DNA of 64,000 bases, from assembly GCA_905215335.1 (NCBI GenBank), contig CAJMPQ010000003.1:1-64000 (forward strand). The letters are read 5' to 3'. Below are positions 7,732 through 16,473 of this stretch, piece after piece. This stretch comes from an uncultured bacterium (GTDB lineage: Bacteria; Cyanobacteriota; Vampirovibrionia; Gastranaerophilales; Gastranaerophilaceae). Made by a program: the position numbers and the translations under genes. Under the pieces are notes generated by a model. It searched no databases. It had not been told where the DNA came from and was given only the letters and a program-made list of their open reading frames with translations. How positions within the stretch are numbered: position 1 is the stretch's first letter; each line of letters starts with the position of its first letter.

Positions 7732-9261
7732 ATGGAAGCAAAAACCTTGTTGTTAGTTATTGCGACTATTGCGGTAATAGTCTTAGTTGCAATGCTAATT
7801 ATTCAAAAAAACAAAGTTAAAAGTGCCATGGAGTCAATTGAAAAAGACAAAAAAGCACTTGAAGACAAAGAAAAAATTCTCTACAAAGAAGCAAAAATTA
7901 AAGCAGTAGAAGAGCTTCAAGCCGATAGAGAACAATTAAACGAAGAAGAAAGAGAACGCAGACAAGAACTTGCAAGACAAGAACAAAAATTAGCAAAAAG
8001 AGAAGATATGCTTGAAGATAAAATTCAAGAATATACAGATAAAGATTTGCAAGTTCAAAGAAAAATGGATGACCTTTTAGAAAAAGAAGATTATTTAGCT
8101 GAGCTTGTTCAAAAACAAACAGAAGAACTTGAAAGAATTTCAGGAATGTCAACAGAAGATGCTAAACGTACATTATTAGAACAATTAAAAAACGATTTAG
8201 CACAAGAACAAATGCAATTAATCCGAGAAAACGAAGCTAAAATAAAAGAAATTTCTTTAGAAAAATCAAAAGAAATTTTATCAACAACAATGCAAAGATG
8301 CATGATAGAGCAAGTTGTAGAAACAACAGTTTCAGTAGTTGGTTTACCAAACGATGAAATGAAAGGTAGAATTATCGGTCGTGAAGGTCGAAATATTCGT
8401 GCATTAGAAACTCTAACAGGTGTAGATTTAATTATTGATGATACTCCTGAAGCTGTAGTATTATCAAGCTTTGATCCTGTTAGAAGAGAAATTGCAAAAC
8501 TTGCACTAGAAAAGCTTATCGTTGATGGCCGTATTCACCCAGTAAGAATTGAAGAAATGGTTGAAAAAGCTAGAGAAGAAATCGATAAAAAGATTTGGTC
8601 TGAAGGTGAAAACGCAGCCTTAGAAATGGGTGTTATGGGCTTAAATAAAGAGCTTATAAAAACTTTGGGACGTTTGTACTATAGAACAAGTTACGGTCAA
8701 AACGTATTAAAACATTCTCTTGAAGTTGGGCACATAGCAGGAATGTTAGCAGCAGAACTAGGTGCTAACGAAAAAATCGCAAAACGCGCAGGCTTATTAC
8801 ACGATATAGGAAAAGCTGTTGACCAAACTCAAGAAGGTACACATATTCAACTAGGTGTAGAACTTGCTTCAAGATTTGGAGAAAAACCAGAAGTTATTCA
8901 CGCAATAGAAGCTCACCACGATGATGTTGTAGCGAATACAATTGAAGCTGTTTTAGTCAAAGTAGCTGATGCTATTTCAGCTGGCAGACCAGGCGCAAGA
9001 CGAGATACTCTAGAAATCTATATTAAACGTTTACAAAAAATCGAAGAAATCGTAAATAGTTTTGAAGGTATCAAACAATCATTTGCAGTTCAAGCTGGTA
9101 GAGAAGTTAGAATAATTGTTCAAGCTGAAATGTTTGATGATTTAGCTTCAGGAAAACTAGCGAGAGATGTTGCTAAACGTATAGAAAATGAACTTGATTA
9201 CCCTGGTCAAATCAGAGTAACTGTAGTTAGAGAATTCAGAACAACTGAAATTGCAAAATAA
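7732..9261 (+). CDS. rny: Ribonuclease Y
   Basis: RNase Y is the membrane-anchored endoribonuclease that initiates mRNA decay. The 509-residue product has the family layout: an N-terminal membrane helix (residues about 5-24) and a charged coiled coil (about 30-190). A KH domain (MKGRIIGREGRNI from residue 210) follows, then an HD domain with H328 (LKHSLEVGH), HDIGK at 357-361 and the downstream EAHHDD. Length matches the usual ~510-520. ymdB follows 65 bp downstream, the common rny-ymdB pairing. The start is ATG at 7732 with AAGGATAAGG upstream. Confidence 0.97.
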   Translation: MEAKTLLLVIATIAVIVLVAMLIIQKNKVKSAMESIEKDKKALEDKEKILYKEAKIKAVEELQADREQLNEEERERRQELARQEQKLAKREDMLEDKIQEYTDKDLQVQRKMDDLLEKEDYLAELVQKQTEELERISGMSTEDAKRTLLEQLKNDLAQEQMQLIRENEAKIKEISLEKSKEILSTTMQRCMIEQVVETTVSVVGLPNDEMKGRIIGREGRNIRALETLTGVDLIIDDTPEAVVLSSFDPVRREIAKLALEKLIVDGRIHPVRIEEMVEKAREEIDKKIWSEGENAALEMGVMGLNKELIKTLGRLYYRTSYGQNVLKHSLEVGHIAGMLAAELGANEKIAKRAGLLHDIGKAVDQTQEGTHIQLGVELASRFGEKPEVIHAIEAHHDDVVANTIEAVLVKVADAISAGRPGARRDTLEIYIKRLQKIEEIVNSFEGIKQSFAVQAGREVRIIVQAEMFDDLASGKLARDVAKRIENELDYPGQIRVTVVREFRTTEIAK

Positions 9262-9270
9262 AAACTTTTT

Positions 9271-9303
9271 TTCAAGAAGTTGAACATTGTTCAACTTCTT
9301 GAA
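9271..9303 (+). terminator. Strong hairpin between rny and ymdB
   Basis: A 15-bp perfect stem (TTCAAGAAGTTGAAC, 9271-9285, with its complement 9289-9303; loop ATT) lies in the 65-bp rny-ymdB gap. The following sequence ATTTATAAAATT is a poor U tract, so it may be a partial terminator or a 3' end-stabilising stem. Confidence 0.5.
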
Positions 9304-9326
9304 TTTATAAAATTAGAGAGAAATAA

Positions 9327-10154
9327 ATGGGAAAAGATATTATAAAAATCATATTTTTTGGAGATATTGTTGGCAAACCTGGAAGATTTGCCGTTAGAGA
9401 TTTTTTACAAGAAAATGATACCTTTAAAAAATATGATTTTATAATCGCAAATGTTGAAAATGCATCACATGGTTTTGGTTTAACAGAAAAGAACTACAAA
9501 GATTTTATGGAATATGGAGTTCACTGTATGACTAGCGGAAACCATATTTGGGATAAAAAAGATATTTATAACTACATCGATACAGCTGATAATTTACTCC
9601 GCCCAATTAACTACCCTAAAAATACAAGAGGAATAGGTAGTCAAATCTTCGATATGGGAGATTTTAAAATCGGAGTAATAAATGTTCTTGGAAGAGTGTT
9701 TATGAACTTGGTTGATTCTCAATGGGAATTAGTCGAAGCTGAAATAAAAAGAATAAAAGAAATTACCCCAATAATCGCAATCGACTTTCATGCAGAAGCA
9801 ACCGCAGAAAAGATTTGTTTTGGCAGATTTTGCTCAGAACTAGGTGTAAGTGCATTTTTTGGAACTCATACACACGTGCAAACTGCCGACGAAAGTATTA
9901 TTAACAATATGGGATACATTACAGATGCTGGATTTTGCGGAGCATCAGACGGTGTTATAGGAATGGAATATAAAACATCGCTATCAAGATTTTTAACTTG
10001 TATTCCTGAACGTTACGACGTAGCTGAAGGTAAAGAAACTCAACTTAATGCTGTTGAAGTTGATATTGAAGTTTCTACAGGAAAAGCCTTAGCTATTAAA
10101 AGAGTTTTTTGTAGGAATAATAAGATAGAAGAGGAAAGTGAAAATGAAGACTGA
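9327..10154 (+). CDS. ymdB: YmdB-family cyclic-nucleotide phosphodiesterase (TIGR00282)
   Basis: The 275-residue calcineurin-like metallophosphoesterase has the YmdB blocks. These are FFGDIVGKPGR at the N-terminus, NVENASHGFGL, TSGNHIWDKK, RPINYP, DFHAEATAEK and GTHTHVQTADE. Together they supply the binuclear metal ligands. YmdB proteins hydrolyse 2',3'-cyclic nucleotides and are genetically linked to RNase Y, as here. RBS AGAGAG precedes ATG 9327. The gene overlaps the following PHP gene by 11 bp, which indicates translational coupling. Confidence 0.93.
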   Translation: MGKDIIKIIFFGDIVGKPGRFAVRDFLQENDTFKKYDFIIANVENASHGFGLTEKNYKDFMEYGVHCMTSGNHIWDKKDIYNYIDTADNLLRPINYPKNTRGIGSQIFDMGDFKIGVINVLGRVFMNLVDSQWELVEAEIKRIKEITPIIAIDFHAEATAEKICFGRFCSELGVSAFFGTHTHVQTADESIINNMGYITDAGFCGASDGVIGMEYKTSLSRFLTCIPERYDVAEGKETQLNAVEVDIEVSTGKALAIKRVFCRNNKIEEESENED

Positions 10155-10998
10155 TTTACATATTCACACATATTTCTCGGACGGCGTTTTCTCGCCTGAA
10201 AAGATAGTGGATACAGCAATCGATGTCGGATTACAGGCTATTGCTATAACTGATCACGATAATGTTTTAGCCTATGATGTCGCGCAAAAACACATTAAAG
10301 AAAAAGGCTTGGAAGATAAAATTGAATTAATAAAAGGTATAGAAGTAAATACACTTTACAAAAACTATGAAGTACACATATTAGGTTACTTCATGAACAC
10401 AAAAGATAAAGATTTTTTAGAACTATTAAAAAATCAACAACAAGCAAGGGTAAAGCAAACTAAAGAAATTATTGCGTTACTATCAAAAAAAGAAGGTATA
10501 AAAATCAAATTTGAAGATATCAAAAAACTTGTTGCTGAAGGTGGAAGTATTGGTCGTCCACATATAGCAAAAGCGATAACTAATGCTGGTGGAACAAATA
10601 ATATTATGGATGCATACGCAAAATACATTCACGAAGATTCACCTGTATATGTACAGAGAAAAACTGTATCTCCACATGATGCTGTTGAAATAATATATGA
10701 TGCTGGTGGAATTCCGGTTATTGCTCACCCACATGATTTGGATATTGCAGAAACTCTAATTAAAGACCTTATGAATTATGGATTACGAGGTATCGAAGCT
10801 TATCACAGAAAACATTCACCAGCCTGTGTTGAATACTTCTCATCAATGGCTGAAAATTTAGGTTTAATCGTAACTGGAGGTTCTGATTTTCACACTCCAA
10901 ATATTATGAACGGTCAAATTATCCTTGGCAAAAACTTCATACCAGACTGGGTTTATGAAAAACTGGTTGAAGAAAAAAAACGCATTGATATGGCTTAA
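10144..10998 (+). CDS. PHP-domain phosphoesterase (YciV / RNase AM-like)
   Basis: The 284-residue protein begins MKTDLHIHTYFSDG. It has the PHP metal motifs DLHIHT, AITDHD, KGIEVN, RPHIAKA, VIAHPHD and GGSDFH. This order matches the YciV family, known as 5'-3' exoribonuclease / nucleoside bisphosphate phosphatase enzymes. I chose ATG at 10144 because GAGGA lies 8 nt upstream. A GTG two codons earlier would have no space for a ribosome site. The overlap with ymdB links it to the RNA-turnover operon. The family is secure; the exact substrate is inferred. Confidence 0.88.
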   Translation: MKTDLHIHTYFSDGVFSPEKIVDTAIDVGLQAIAITDHDNVLAYDVAQKHIKEKGLEDKIELIKGIEVNTLYKNYEVHILGYFMNTKDKDFLELLKNQQQARVKQTKEIIALLSKKEGIKIKFEDIKKLVAEGGSIGRPHIAKAITNAGGTNNIMDAYAKYIHEDSPVYVQRKTVSPHDAVEIIYDAGGIPVIAHPHDLDIAETLIKDLMNYGLRGIEAYHRKHSPACVEYFSSMAENLGLIVTGGSDFHTPNIMNGQIILGKNFIPDWVYEKLVEEKKRIDMA

Positions 10999-11016
10999 CT
11001 AATTTGAGTGAGGTTT

Positions 11017-11655
11017 ATGAAAAAACGATTTTGGAAAATTGAATATTCTATAACAATATTTGTTATTTTTGGAATAGCATTATTACTAATTCCATCGTCT
11101 TTTATGTCTTCAAAAGAAGCAACATATATTGCAAAATGGAATGAAACATTTAACAAAATTGATTACATGTTCACAGCAATGACTGCACAAGCTGACTCTG
11201 ACATAATAAAGAGTTTACATAAAGCAAAAACAAATGAAGAACGTGAACACCTAATGATTAAACTTGTAAAACCATACTTAAGAATACACGAATCAGATAT
11301 ATTAACAAGAAATTACACCCAACATTATCTAAATGGTAATAAAGTTCCTAAAAAGGATAAATACTATTTTGATAAAGTATATACCACATATAATGGAACA
11401 ATCGTAGGTATAAAAGATATTAAAGACAATGATATCTTCCATCCGGGTTTTATCATGCTCTTTGATATGAATGGACCTATTGGGCCAAATACTTGGGGAA
11501 AAGATATTTATGGCATAAATATATTCGCTGACGGAAAAATTACCCCCATTGGAACAAATTGGGAACTTTCTGATTTAAAACTGGATTGTTCTGAAAAAGG
11601 AACAGGTGTTTCTTGTTCTCATTATTACAGGATAGGTGGAGAATTTAATGAATAG
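11017..11655 (+). CDS. Pilin-like single-pass membrane protein
   Basis: The 212-residue protein starts MKKRFWKIEYS and has one membrane helix (about residues 9-28, ITIFVIFGIALLLIPSSF). An exported domain follows. Its C-terminal part contains DMNGPIGPNTWGKDIYGINIFADGKITPIG, the layout typical of minor type IV pilin-like proteins. A classical GFTLIE prepilin cleavage site is absent, so it may be a divergent pseudopilin. Two Cys lie near the C-terminus (LDCSEKGTGVSCSH), perhaps a disulfide. ATG 11017 is preferred over GTG 11008 although the GTGAGG is only 3 nt away. It overlaps the next gene by 8 bp. Confidence 0.6.
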   Translation: MKKRFWKIEYSITIFVIFGIALLLIPSSFMSSKEATYIAKWNETFNKIDYMFTAMTAQADSDIIKSLHKAKTNEEREHLMIKLVKPYLRIHESDILTRNYTQHYLNGNKVPKKDKYYFDKVYTTYNGTIVGIKDIKDNDIFHPGFIMLFDMNGPIGPNTWGKDIYGINIFADGKITPIGTNWELSDLKLDCSEKGTGVSCSHYYRIGGEFNE

Positions 11656-12244
11656 CAATAAAAAAAGGATATGTGTATTTTGTTCATCCAGTAATTACTT
11701 AGCCGAATGTTATTATCAAGATGCAGAAAAACTTGGAGAACTTCTTGGACAAAACAACTTTGACATAGTTTACGGAGGAAGTACTCTAGGTATGATGTGG
11801 GCTTGTGCTTCTAAAGTAAAAGAAAATGGTGGAAAAATTTTTGGAATAATGCCAAAACGTCTTGCCGATATGGGATGTAAGACAGACAACTGTGATGAAT
11901 TTTTCTTATCAGAAGGAATGAGAGATAGAAAAGCAAAAATGGATGAAATCTCAGATGCAGTTATATCATTAGCGGGAGGTTTTGGTACTCTGGAAGAATT
12001 ATCAGAAATGATTGTTCAAAAACAACTAGGATACAACAAAAAACCTATTATAATATTAAATACAAACGGATTTTATGATAAATTATTAGAATTTTTTGAA
12101 CAAATGATACAGGAAAAATTTGCTAATCAATTTACAAGAGAACTTTATTACGTTGCAACAACACCGGAAGATGCAATAAATTACCTAAAATCATACAAAG
12201 AACCGGATAAAGTTCCTTCTAAACACGAAATATATTCTAGATAA
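11648..12244 (+). CDS. LOG-family protein (TIGR00730 Rossmann-fold)
   Basis: The 198-residue protein has the LOG fold signatures: FCSSSN near the N-terminus, VYGGSTLGMM, and MRDRKAKM with the substrate Arg. AGGFGTLEEL corresponds to the PGGxGTxxE motif with Ala instead of the first Pro. LOG proteins cleave cytokinin-type nucleoside 5'-monophosphates into base and ribose phosphate. Many bacterial members are annotated wrongly as lysine decarboxylase. ATG 11648 has GGTGGAG 6 nt upstream and overlaps the pilin-like gene by 8 bp. Family placement is secure; the physiological substrate is unknown. Confidence 0.88.
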   Translation: MNSNKKRICVFCSSSNYLAECYYQDAEKLGELLGQNNFDIVYGGSTLGMMWACASKVKENGGKIFGIMPKRLADMGCKTDNCDEFFLSEGMRDRKAKMDEISDAVISLAGGFGTLEELSEMIVQKQLGYNKKPIIILNTNGFYDKLLEFFEQMIQEKFANQFTRELYYVATTPEDAINYLKSYKEPDKVPSKHEIYSR

Positions 12245-12321
12245 AATCTGGAAAAAGTAAGGGAATAAAATAACAAAAATAACCCATTTGTGGTAAAATA
12301 AACTCATAAGGAGATAATAAT

Positions 12322-13770
12322 ATGGATCAAGAATTAAGAGACAAATATGAGGTGGTTATTGGGTTAGAAGTACACGCTCAATTAAAAACCAAATCAAAAA
12401 TTTTCGCACCGGATAAAAACGAATTCGGACAAGAACCTAACAGTTTAACAAGTCCAATTACACTAGGTATGCCTGGAGTTTTACCGGTATTAAATAAAGA
12501 AGTAGTTAATATGGGTATTCTTACTGGTTTAGCACTAAACTGCGAAATTCCGGCAAGATGTAAATTTGACAGAAAACAATATTTCTATCCTGACCTACCA
12601 AAAGGTTATCAAATTTCACAATACGATGAACCAATTTGTGTAAACGGATACTTAAATATTAAAGGTAAGAAAATTGGTATTACAAGAGCTCACTTAGAAG
12701 AAGATGCAGGCAAACTTGTTCACGCTGGTGCTGATGGTTTAGCTGGTTCTAGCTATTCTCTTGTTGACTTAAATAGAGCTGGAACTCCACTTCTAGAAAT
12801 CGTTTCTGAACCTGATATGAGAAGCGCTGAAGAAGCTCGTAATTATATGGAAGAACTTAGAAACATTGTTAGATACATTGGAGTTTGTGATGGTAACCTT
12901 GAAGAAGGTTCTATGAGATGTGATGCTAACATTTCAATTATGCCAAAAGGTTCTAAAGAATTCGGTACTCGTGCAGAAATTAAAAACGTAAACTCTTTCT
13001 CAGCTTTACAAAGAGCAATTGAATACGAAATCGATAGACAAATTGAAATCGTAGAAGAAGGTGGTAAAGTTGTTCAAGAAACAAGATTGTGGGATGATAA
13101 CTCTCGTGAAACTCGTTCTATGAGAGGAAAAGAAGATGCTCATGATTACAGATACTTCCCAGAACCTGATTTAATGCCACTAGAAATTTCTAGAGAATGG
13201 GTTCAAAGAATTAAAGATTCTATGCCTGAGTTACCATCTCAAAAACGTGAAAGATATCAAAGCATTGGCTTAAGCGAATATGATGCATCTGTAATTGTTG
13301 AACAAATGGGACTTGCATTATTCTTCGACAAAGTTCTAGAACTTGGTGCAAACCCTAAAACTGCAGTAAACTTCATCATGGGTGAAATTGCAGCATATCT
13401 AAAAGAAAATCATATCGAAATTACAGAAACAAAATTAACACCTGAAAACTTAGCAGAATTAATTTCATTAATTGAAAAAGGTACAATTTCAAATAACATT
13501 GGTAAACAAATTCTTATCGAAGATATGATTACTAAAGGTGAAAAAGCAGCAGAAATCATTGAAAGAAAAGGTTTAAGCCAAATTTCTGATGAAGGTGCAA
13601 TTAAAGAAATTGTTCAAAAAATTGTATCTGCTCATCCAAACGAAGTTGAAGCTTACAAAAACGGAAAAACTAACCTTCTAGGTTTCTTCGTTGGTCAAGT
13701 AATGAAAGAAACTAAAGGTAGAGCTAATCCTAAAACTGTTAACCAATTAATGAGAGAATTTTTAGGATAG
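12322..13770 (+). CDS. gatB: Asp-tRNA(Asn)/Glu-tRNA(Gln) amidotransferase subunit B
   Basis: The 482-residue protein starts YEVVIGLEVHAQLKTKSKIF. It contains the GatB catalytic-cradle blocks LDVNRAG-like SLVDLNRAGTPLLEIVSEPD, EEGSMRCDANISI, KNVNSF and HDYRYFPEPDL. A C-terminal YqeY-like tail domain ends GQVMKETKGRANPKTVNQLM. GatB kinase/amidation activity forms Gln-tRNA(Gln) or Asn-tRNA(Asn) together with GatA and GatC, which are not in the window. AAGGAG lies 8 nt upstream. A TGGTAAAAT extended -10 at 12290-12298 fits its own promoter, and a terminator follows. Confidence 0.97.
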   Translation: MDQELRDKYEVVIGLEVHAQLKTKSKIFAPDKNEFGQEPNSLTSPITLGMPGVLPVLNKEVVNMGILTGLALNCEIPARCKFDRKQYFYPDLPKGYQISQYDEPICVNGYLNIKGKKIGITRAHLEEDAGKLVHAGADGLAGSSYSLVDLNRAGTPLLEIVSEPDMRSAEEARNYMEELRNIVRYIGVCDGNLEEGSMRCDANISIMPKGSKEFGTRAEIKNVNSFSALQRAIEYEIDRQIEIVEEGGKVVQETRLWDDNSRETRSMRGKEDAHDYRYFPEPDLMPLEISREWVQRIKDSMPELPSQKRERYQSIGLSEYDASVIVEQMGLALFFDKVLELGANPKTAVNFIMGEIAAYLKENHIEITETKLTPENLAELISLIEKGTISNNIGKQILIEDMITKGEKAAEIIERKGLSQISDEGAIKEIVQKIVSAHPNEVEAYKNGKTNLLGFFVGQVMKETKGRANPKTVNQLMREFLG

Positions 13771-13784
13771 TATAGACAAATAAT

Positions 13785-13817
13785 AAAAAGGTCGTAGTAT
13801 TTTACTATGACCTTTTT
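13785..13817 (+). terminator. Rho-independent terminator after gatB
   Basis: The stem AAAAAGGTC(G)TAGTA pairs with TACTA(T)GACCTTTTT around a short T loop and ends in a T run. It lies 15 bp after the gatB stop. Confidence 0.85.
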
Positions 13818-13839
13818 GCAATAAATATGGAGCTAAAGT

Positions 13840-14907
13840 ATGTTTGATTTATTCACAAAAAGAAAAAAATCTTGTATGGAAACTGAAATTTTTGAGCAAG
13901 CTGAAATTTCTCAAAAAATTATAGACACATATATTGAAAAAGACGGAAACATTAATATAGATATTCCAGATGGAATAAATCGAATAATTTTAGTTGCAAG
14001 TGGATCATCATATCATTGTGCTAGATATGCTGCAGAATTATTTGGTTCTATAGCTGAAATTGAAGCTCACGCAGTTTACTCTAGCGAGTTTTTGTTAGAA
14101 TCCACAATAGCTCATGATGCTGGAGTTTTATATATATTTATTACTCAATCAGGAGAAACAACAGACACTAACAGTGCATTAGAAAAAGCCAAAGAATTTG
14201 GAATTAAAACTCTATGTATAACAAACAAAGAAAATTCTACAATTTGGAATGCTTCAGATTATAAGATAGCTTGCCACGCTGGAGAAGAAAGAAGTATTGC
14301 TGCAACAAAATCACTTACATCTCAATTACTTTGCTCAACTTTATTAGTTCTAAAATTTGCACAAAGTAAAGGAAAAGATATTTATGATTACACACTAGAT
14401 CTAAAAACTATTCCTTCCTTTATTGAAAAAACTTATGCACTACAACCTAAAATAAAACAATTTGCAAGATTTCTATCAAAATATAAAAATATAGTAATTA
14501 CGGCAGATGGACAATCTTATGCTCTTGCAAAAGAGGCTTCCCTAAAAATAAAAGAGACCTCATATATAAACGTGGTTTCATCTATTTTAGGAGAATTTAT
14601 GCATGGTCACGTTGCAATCTTAAATAACAATAAATCAGTATTAATATATATATTAAATGATAATTTAACATATACAGCAACAAAAAATTTAAACTCAATA
14701 AAAGAAAGTTATAATCCACCAATTTGTGTTATTGGAAACAGAACAAACCAAGTTAAATCTACATTCAACATAAACATTGATTGTGAAAAGCCTATGGTTA
14801 AAACTTTCTGTATTGCAATTATTATTCAATTACTAGCTTTGGAAACAGCATTAAAATTACATAGAAATGTGGATAAACCACATGGATTGAAAAAAGTTGT
14901 AAAATAA
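13840..14907 (+). CDS. SIS-domain sugar isomerase, GlmS C-terminal-like, no glutaminase domain
   Basis: The 355-residue protein matches only the isomerase half of glucosamine-6-phosphate synthase. It starts with METEIFEQ (the GlmS-like KEIxEQP entry). The first SIS domain has VASGSSYHCARYAAELF, EFLLES, FITQSGETTDTNSAL and SIAATKSLTSQL. The second SIS domain has KEASLKIKETSYI and LGEFMHGHVAI. The last residues, KPHGLKKVVK, resemble the KPxxLxKSVT(V)E end of GlmS. No N-terminal Cys amidotransferase domain is present, so it could be an ammonia-dependent aminosugar isomerase/deaminase (AgaS/FrlB-like) rather than GlmS. A single-gene unit between two terminators. Confidence 0.85.
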   Translation: MFDLFTKRKKSCMETEIFEQAEISQKIIDTYIEKDGNINIDIPDGINRIILVASGSSYHCARYAAELFGSIAEIEAHAVYSSEFLLESTIAHDAGVLYIFITQSGETTDTNSALEKAKEFGIKTLCITNKENSTIWNASDYKIACHAGEERSIAATKSLTSQLLCSTLLVLKFAQSKGKDIYDYTLDLKTIPSFIEKTYALQPKIKQFARFLSKYKNIVITADGQSYALAKEASLKIKETSYINVVSSILGEFMHGHVAILNNNKSVLIYILNDNLTYTATKNLNSIKESYNPPICVIGNRTNQVKSTFNINIDCEKPMVKTFCIAIIIQLLALETALKLHRNVDKPHGLKKVVK

Positions 14908-14922
14908 ATTAAATAACAAATA

Positions 14923-14959
14923 AAAAAAATGTTCTATTTTAAAAATAGAACATTTTTTT
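14923..14959 (+). terminator. Terminator after the SIS isomerase gene
   Basis: AAAAAAATGTTCTATTTT and AAAATAGAACATTTTTTT form a long A/T-flanked stem ending in seven T. It is nearly symmetrical and could act in both directions. Confidence 0.8.
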
Positions 14960-14976
14960 ATAGCAAATTATAGTAA

Positions 14977-15012
14977 TGAAAAAAGCCAGAACGATAAAAC
15001 GTTCTGGCTTTT
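14977..15012 (-). terminator. Terminator after gap
   Basis: A 13-bp stem (AAAAGCCAGAACG, 14981-14993; complement 15000-15012) with loop ATAAAA. It is followed on the minus strand by TTTTTTC, 20 bp past the gap stop codon. Confidence 0.88.
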
Positions 15013-15032
15013 ACAATTTCTCAAATTATAAA

Positions 15033-16037
15033 TTATAATTTAGAAGCAACCATGTAAGTAGTTTCAGCTAATCTTGTAGAATAACCCATTTCGTTATCAT
15101 ACCAAGAAATAACTTTAACTTGGTTACCACCCATTACACGAGTTAATAAAGCATCAACTGTAGAAGATTGAGAAGTACCGATGTAATCAGAAGAAACTAG
15201 TGGTTCTTCAGTGTAGCATAGAACGTGTCCATCAGCACCTTCTTTTAATGCAGCGTTAACTTCTTCAACAGTAACGTCTTTAGCTACTTCGAATACAACG
15301 TCAACTAAAGATACGTCTGGAGTAGGAACTCTCATAGCGAAACCATCCAATTTACCTTTTAATTGAGGTAATACAAGAGCAACAGCTTTAGCAGCACCAG
15401 TTTTTGTAGGAACGATGTTTAAAGCACCAGCTCTAGCACGACGAGGATCTTTGTGTCCAGCATCTAAGATTCTTTGGTCACCAGTATAAGAGTGAACAGT
15501 TGTCATTAAACCTTTAACAATACCGAATTTTTCATCGATAACTTTAGCTACAGGAGCTAAGCAGTTAGTTGTACAAGAAGCCATAGAAATTACATTGTGT
15601 TTAGCTGGATCGTATTCTTTATCGTTAACACCTAAAACAATTGTAATATCTTCATTTGTAGCTGGAGCTGAAATGATAACTTTTTTAGCACCAGCATCGA
15701 TGTGAGCATGAGCTTTTGTAGCATCTGTGAAGAAACCAGTTGATTCAACAACAACGTCTACATTTAAATCTTTCCAAGGTAATTGAGCTGGATCTTTTTC
15801 AGCGAAGAATTTGATTTTTTTACCGTTAACGATAATACCTTCTTCATAAGCTTCAACAGTACCATCAAATTTACCCATAACTGAATCATATTTAAAGATT
15901 CTAGCAGCATCTTCTGGTTTTAAACCAGGATCGTTAATAGCTACATAATTAATTTTGTCAAAAATACCTTCTCTGATAGCGGCTCTTAAAGTGTTACGGC
16001 CGATTCTACCAAAACCGTTAATTGCTACATTTACCAT
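15033..16037 (-). CDS. gap: Glyceraldehyde-3-phosphate dehydrogenase
   Basis: The 334-residue protein starts VNVAINGFGRIGRNTLRAA (NAD-binding GxGxxG) and has the catalytic Cys155 in SMASCTTNCLAP. It also has GDQRILDAGHKD, RVPTPDVSLVD and the C-terminal WYDNEMGYSTRLAE. Length is standard. It catalyses the NAD(P)-linked oxidation of glyceraldehyde-3-phosphate in glycolysis. AAGGAG lies 8 nt before ATG. It has its own promoter (16071-16100) and terminator. Codon choice is visibly more uniform than in neighbours, as expected for a highly expressed gene. Confidence 0.98.
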   Translation of the reverse strand: MVNVAINGFGRIGRNTLRAAIREGIFDKINYVAINDPGLKPEDAARIFKYDSVMGKFDGTVEAYEEGIIVNGKKIKFFAEKDPAQLPWKDLNVDVVVESTGFFTDATKAHAHIDAGAKKVIISAPATNEDITIVLGVNDKEYDPAKHNVISMASCTTNCLAPVAKVIDEKFGIVKGLMTTVHSYTGDQRILDAGHKDPRRARAGALNIVPTKTGAAKAVALVLPQLKGKLDGFAMRVPTPDVSLVDVVFEVAKDVTVEEVNAALKEGADGHVLCYTEEPLVSSDYIGTSQSSTVDALLTRVMGGNQVKVISWYDNEMGYSTRLAETTYMVASKL

Positions 16038-16070
16038 AAATTTTACTCCTTCTTATGTGTAACATTTACT

Positions 16071-16100
16071 ACTATAACATGCAGAATATAACACCAACAA
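16071..16100 (-). promoter_or_regulatory. gap promoter
   Basis: On the minus strand TTGTTG (-35, 16095-16100), an 18-nt spacer and TATAGT (-10, 16071-16076) lie about 34 bp before the gap ATG. Confidence 0.6.
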
Positions 16101-16473
16101 AAAAACTAATCAAGTGGGTAAAAATACATTAAAATAGCTACATTTCAATAATAAAAAGGGTTTCGAATAAATAATTAAGAAATAGTTAATATTTTAAAGA
16201 TTTTATTAAGTTTTGTAACAAGATACAAAAGATATAGCAATTATATACTCCAAAAATACTTTATTAATATGTAAGCGATAAGCAAACAATAAAAAAGATT
16301 AAATAAACACGAGACATAAATTATACTACACTACCTACTACACACTAACCTTCTACACACGAGGAATTGAAAAAGATTCCAAACCTTTCAAAAATTTTGA
16401 AAGGTTTTTTTTTGTTATTAGGATTATTATACACAATAGAGTTGTGAAAATATTTTTGTAGTATCATTGTTAT
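16101..16473 (+). ncRNA. Intergenic region with a possible small RNA ending at a terminator
   Basis: The 436-bp gap between the divergent gap and tsaD genes has no credible protein frame. On the plus strand it holds an A/T-rich stretch, then an unstructured run of CUAC/CCUUCU-type pyrimidine-purine repeats (about 16322-16360). An intrinsic terminator follows (16381-16412: AAACCTTTC...GAAAGGTTT followed by nine T). No protein gene on this strand would be served by that terminator (the nearest upstream plus gene has its own), so a short RNA starting somewhere in 16200-16320 is plausible. A TTGTAA at 16215 and TATAGC at 16234 are weak promoter candidates. Confidence 0.4.

Noticed and set aside
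11648..12244. LOG-family protein as an inactive variant because of AGGFGT instead of PGGFGT
   Set aside because: The Gly-rich loop, Thr, Glu and the upstream Arg/Lys are all kept; a single Pro to Ala change outside the catalytic residues is not evidence of inactivity.
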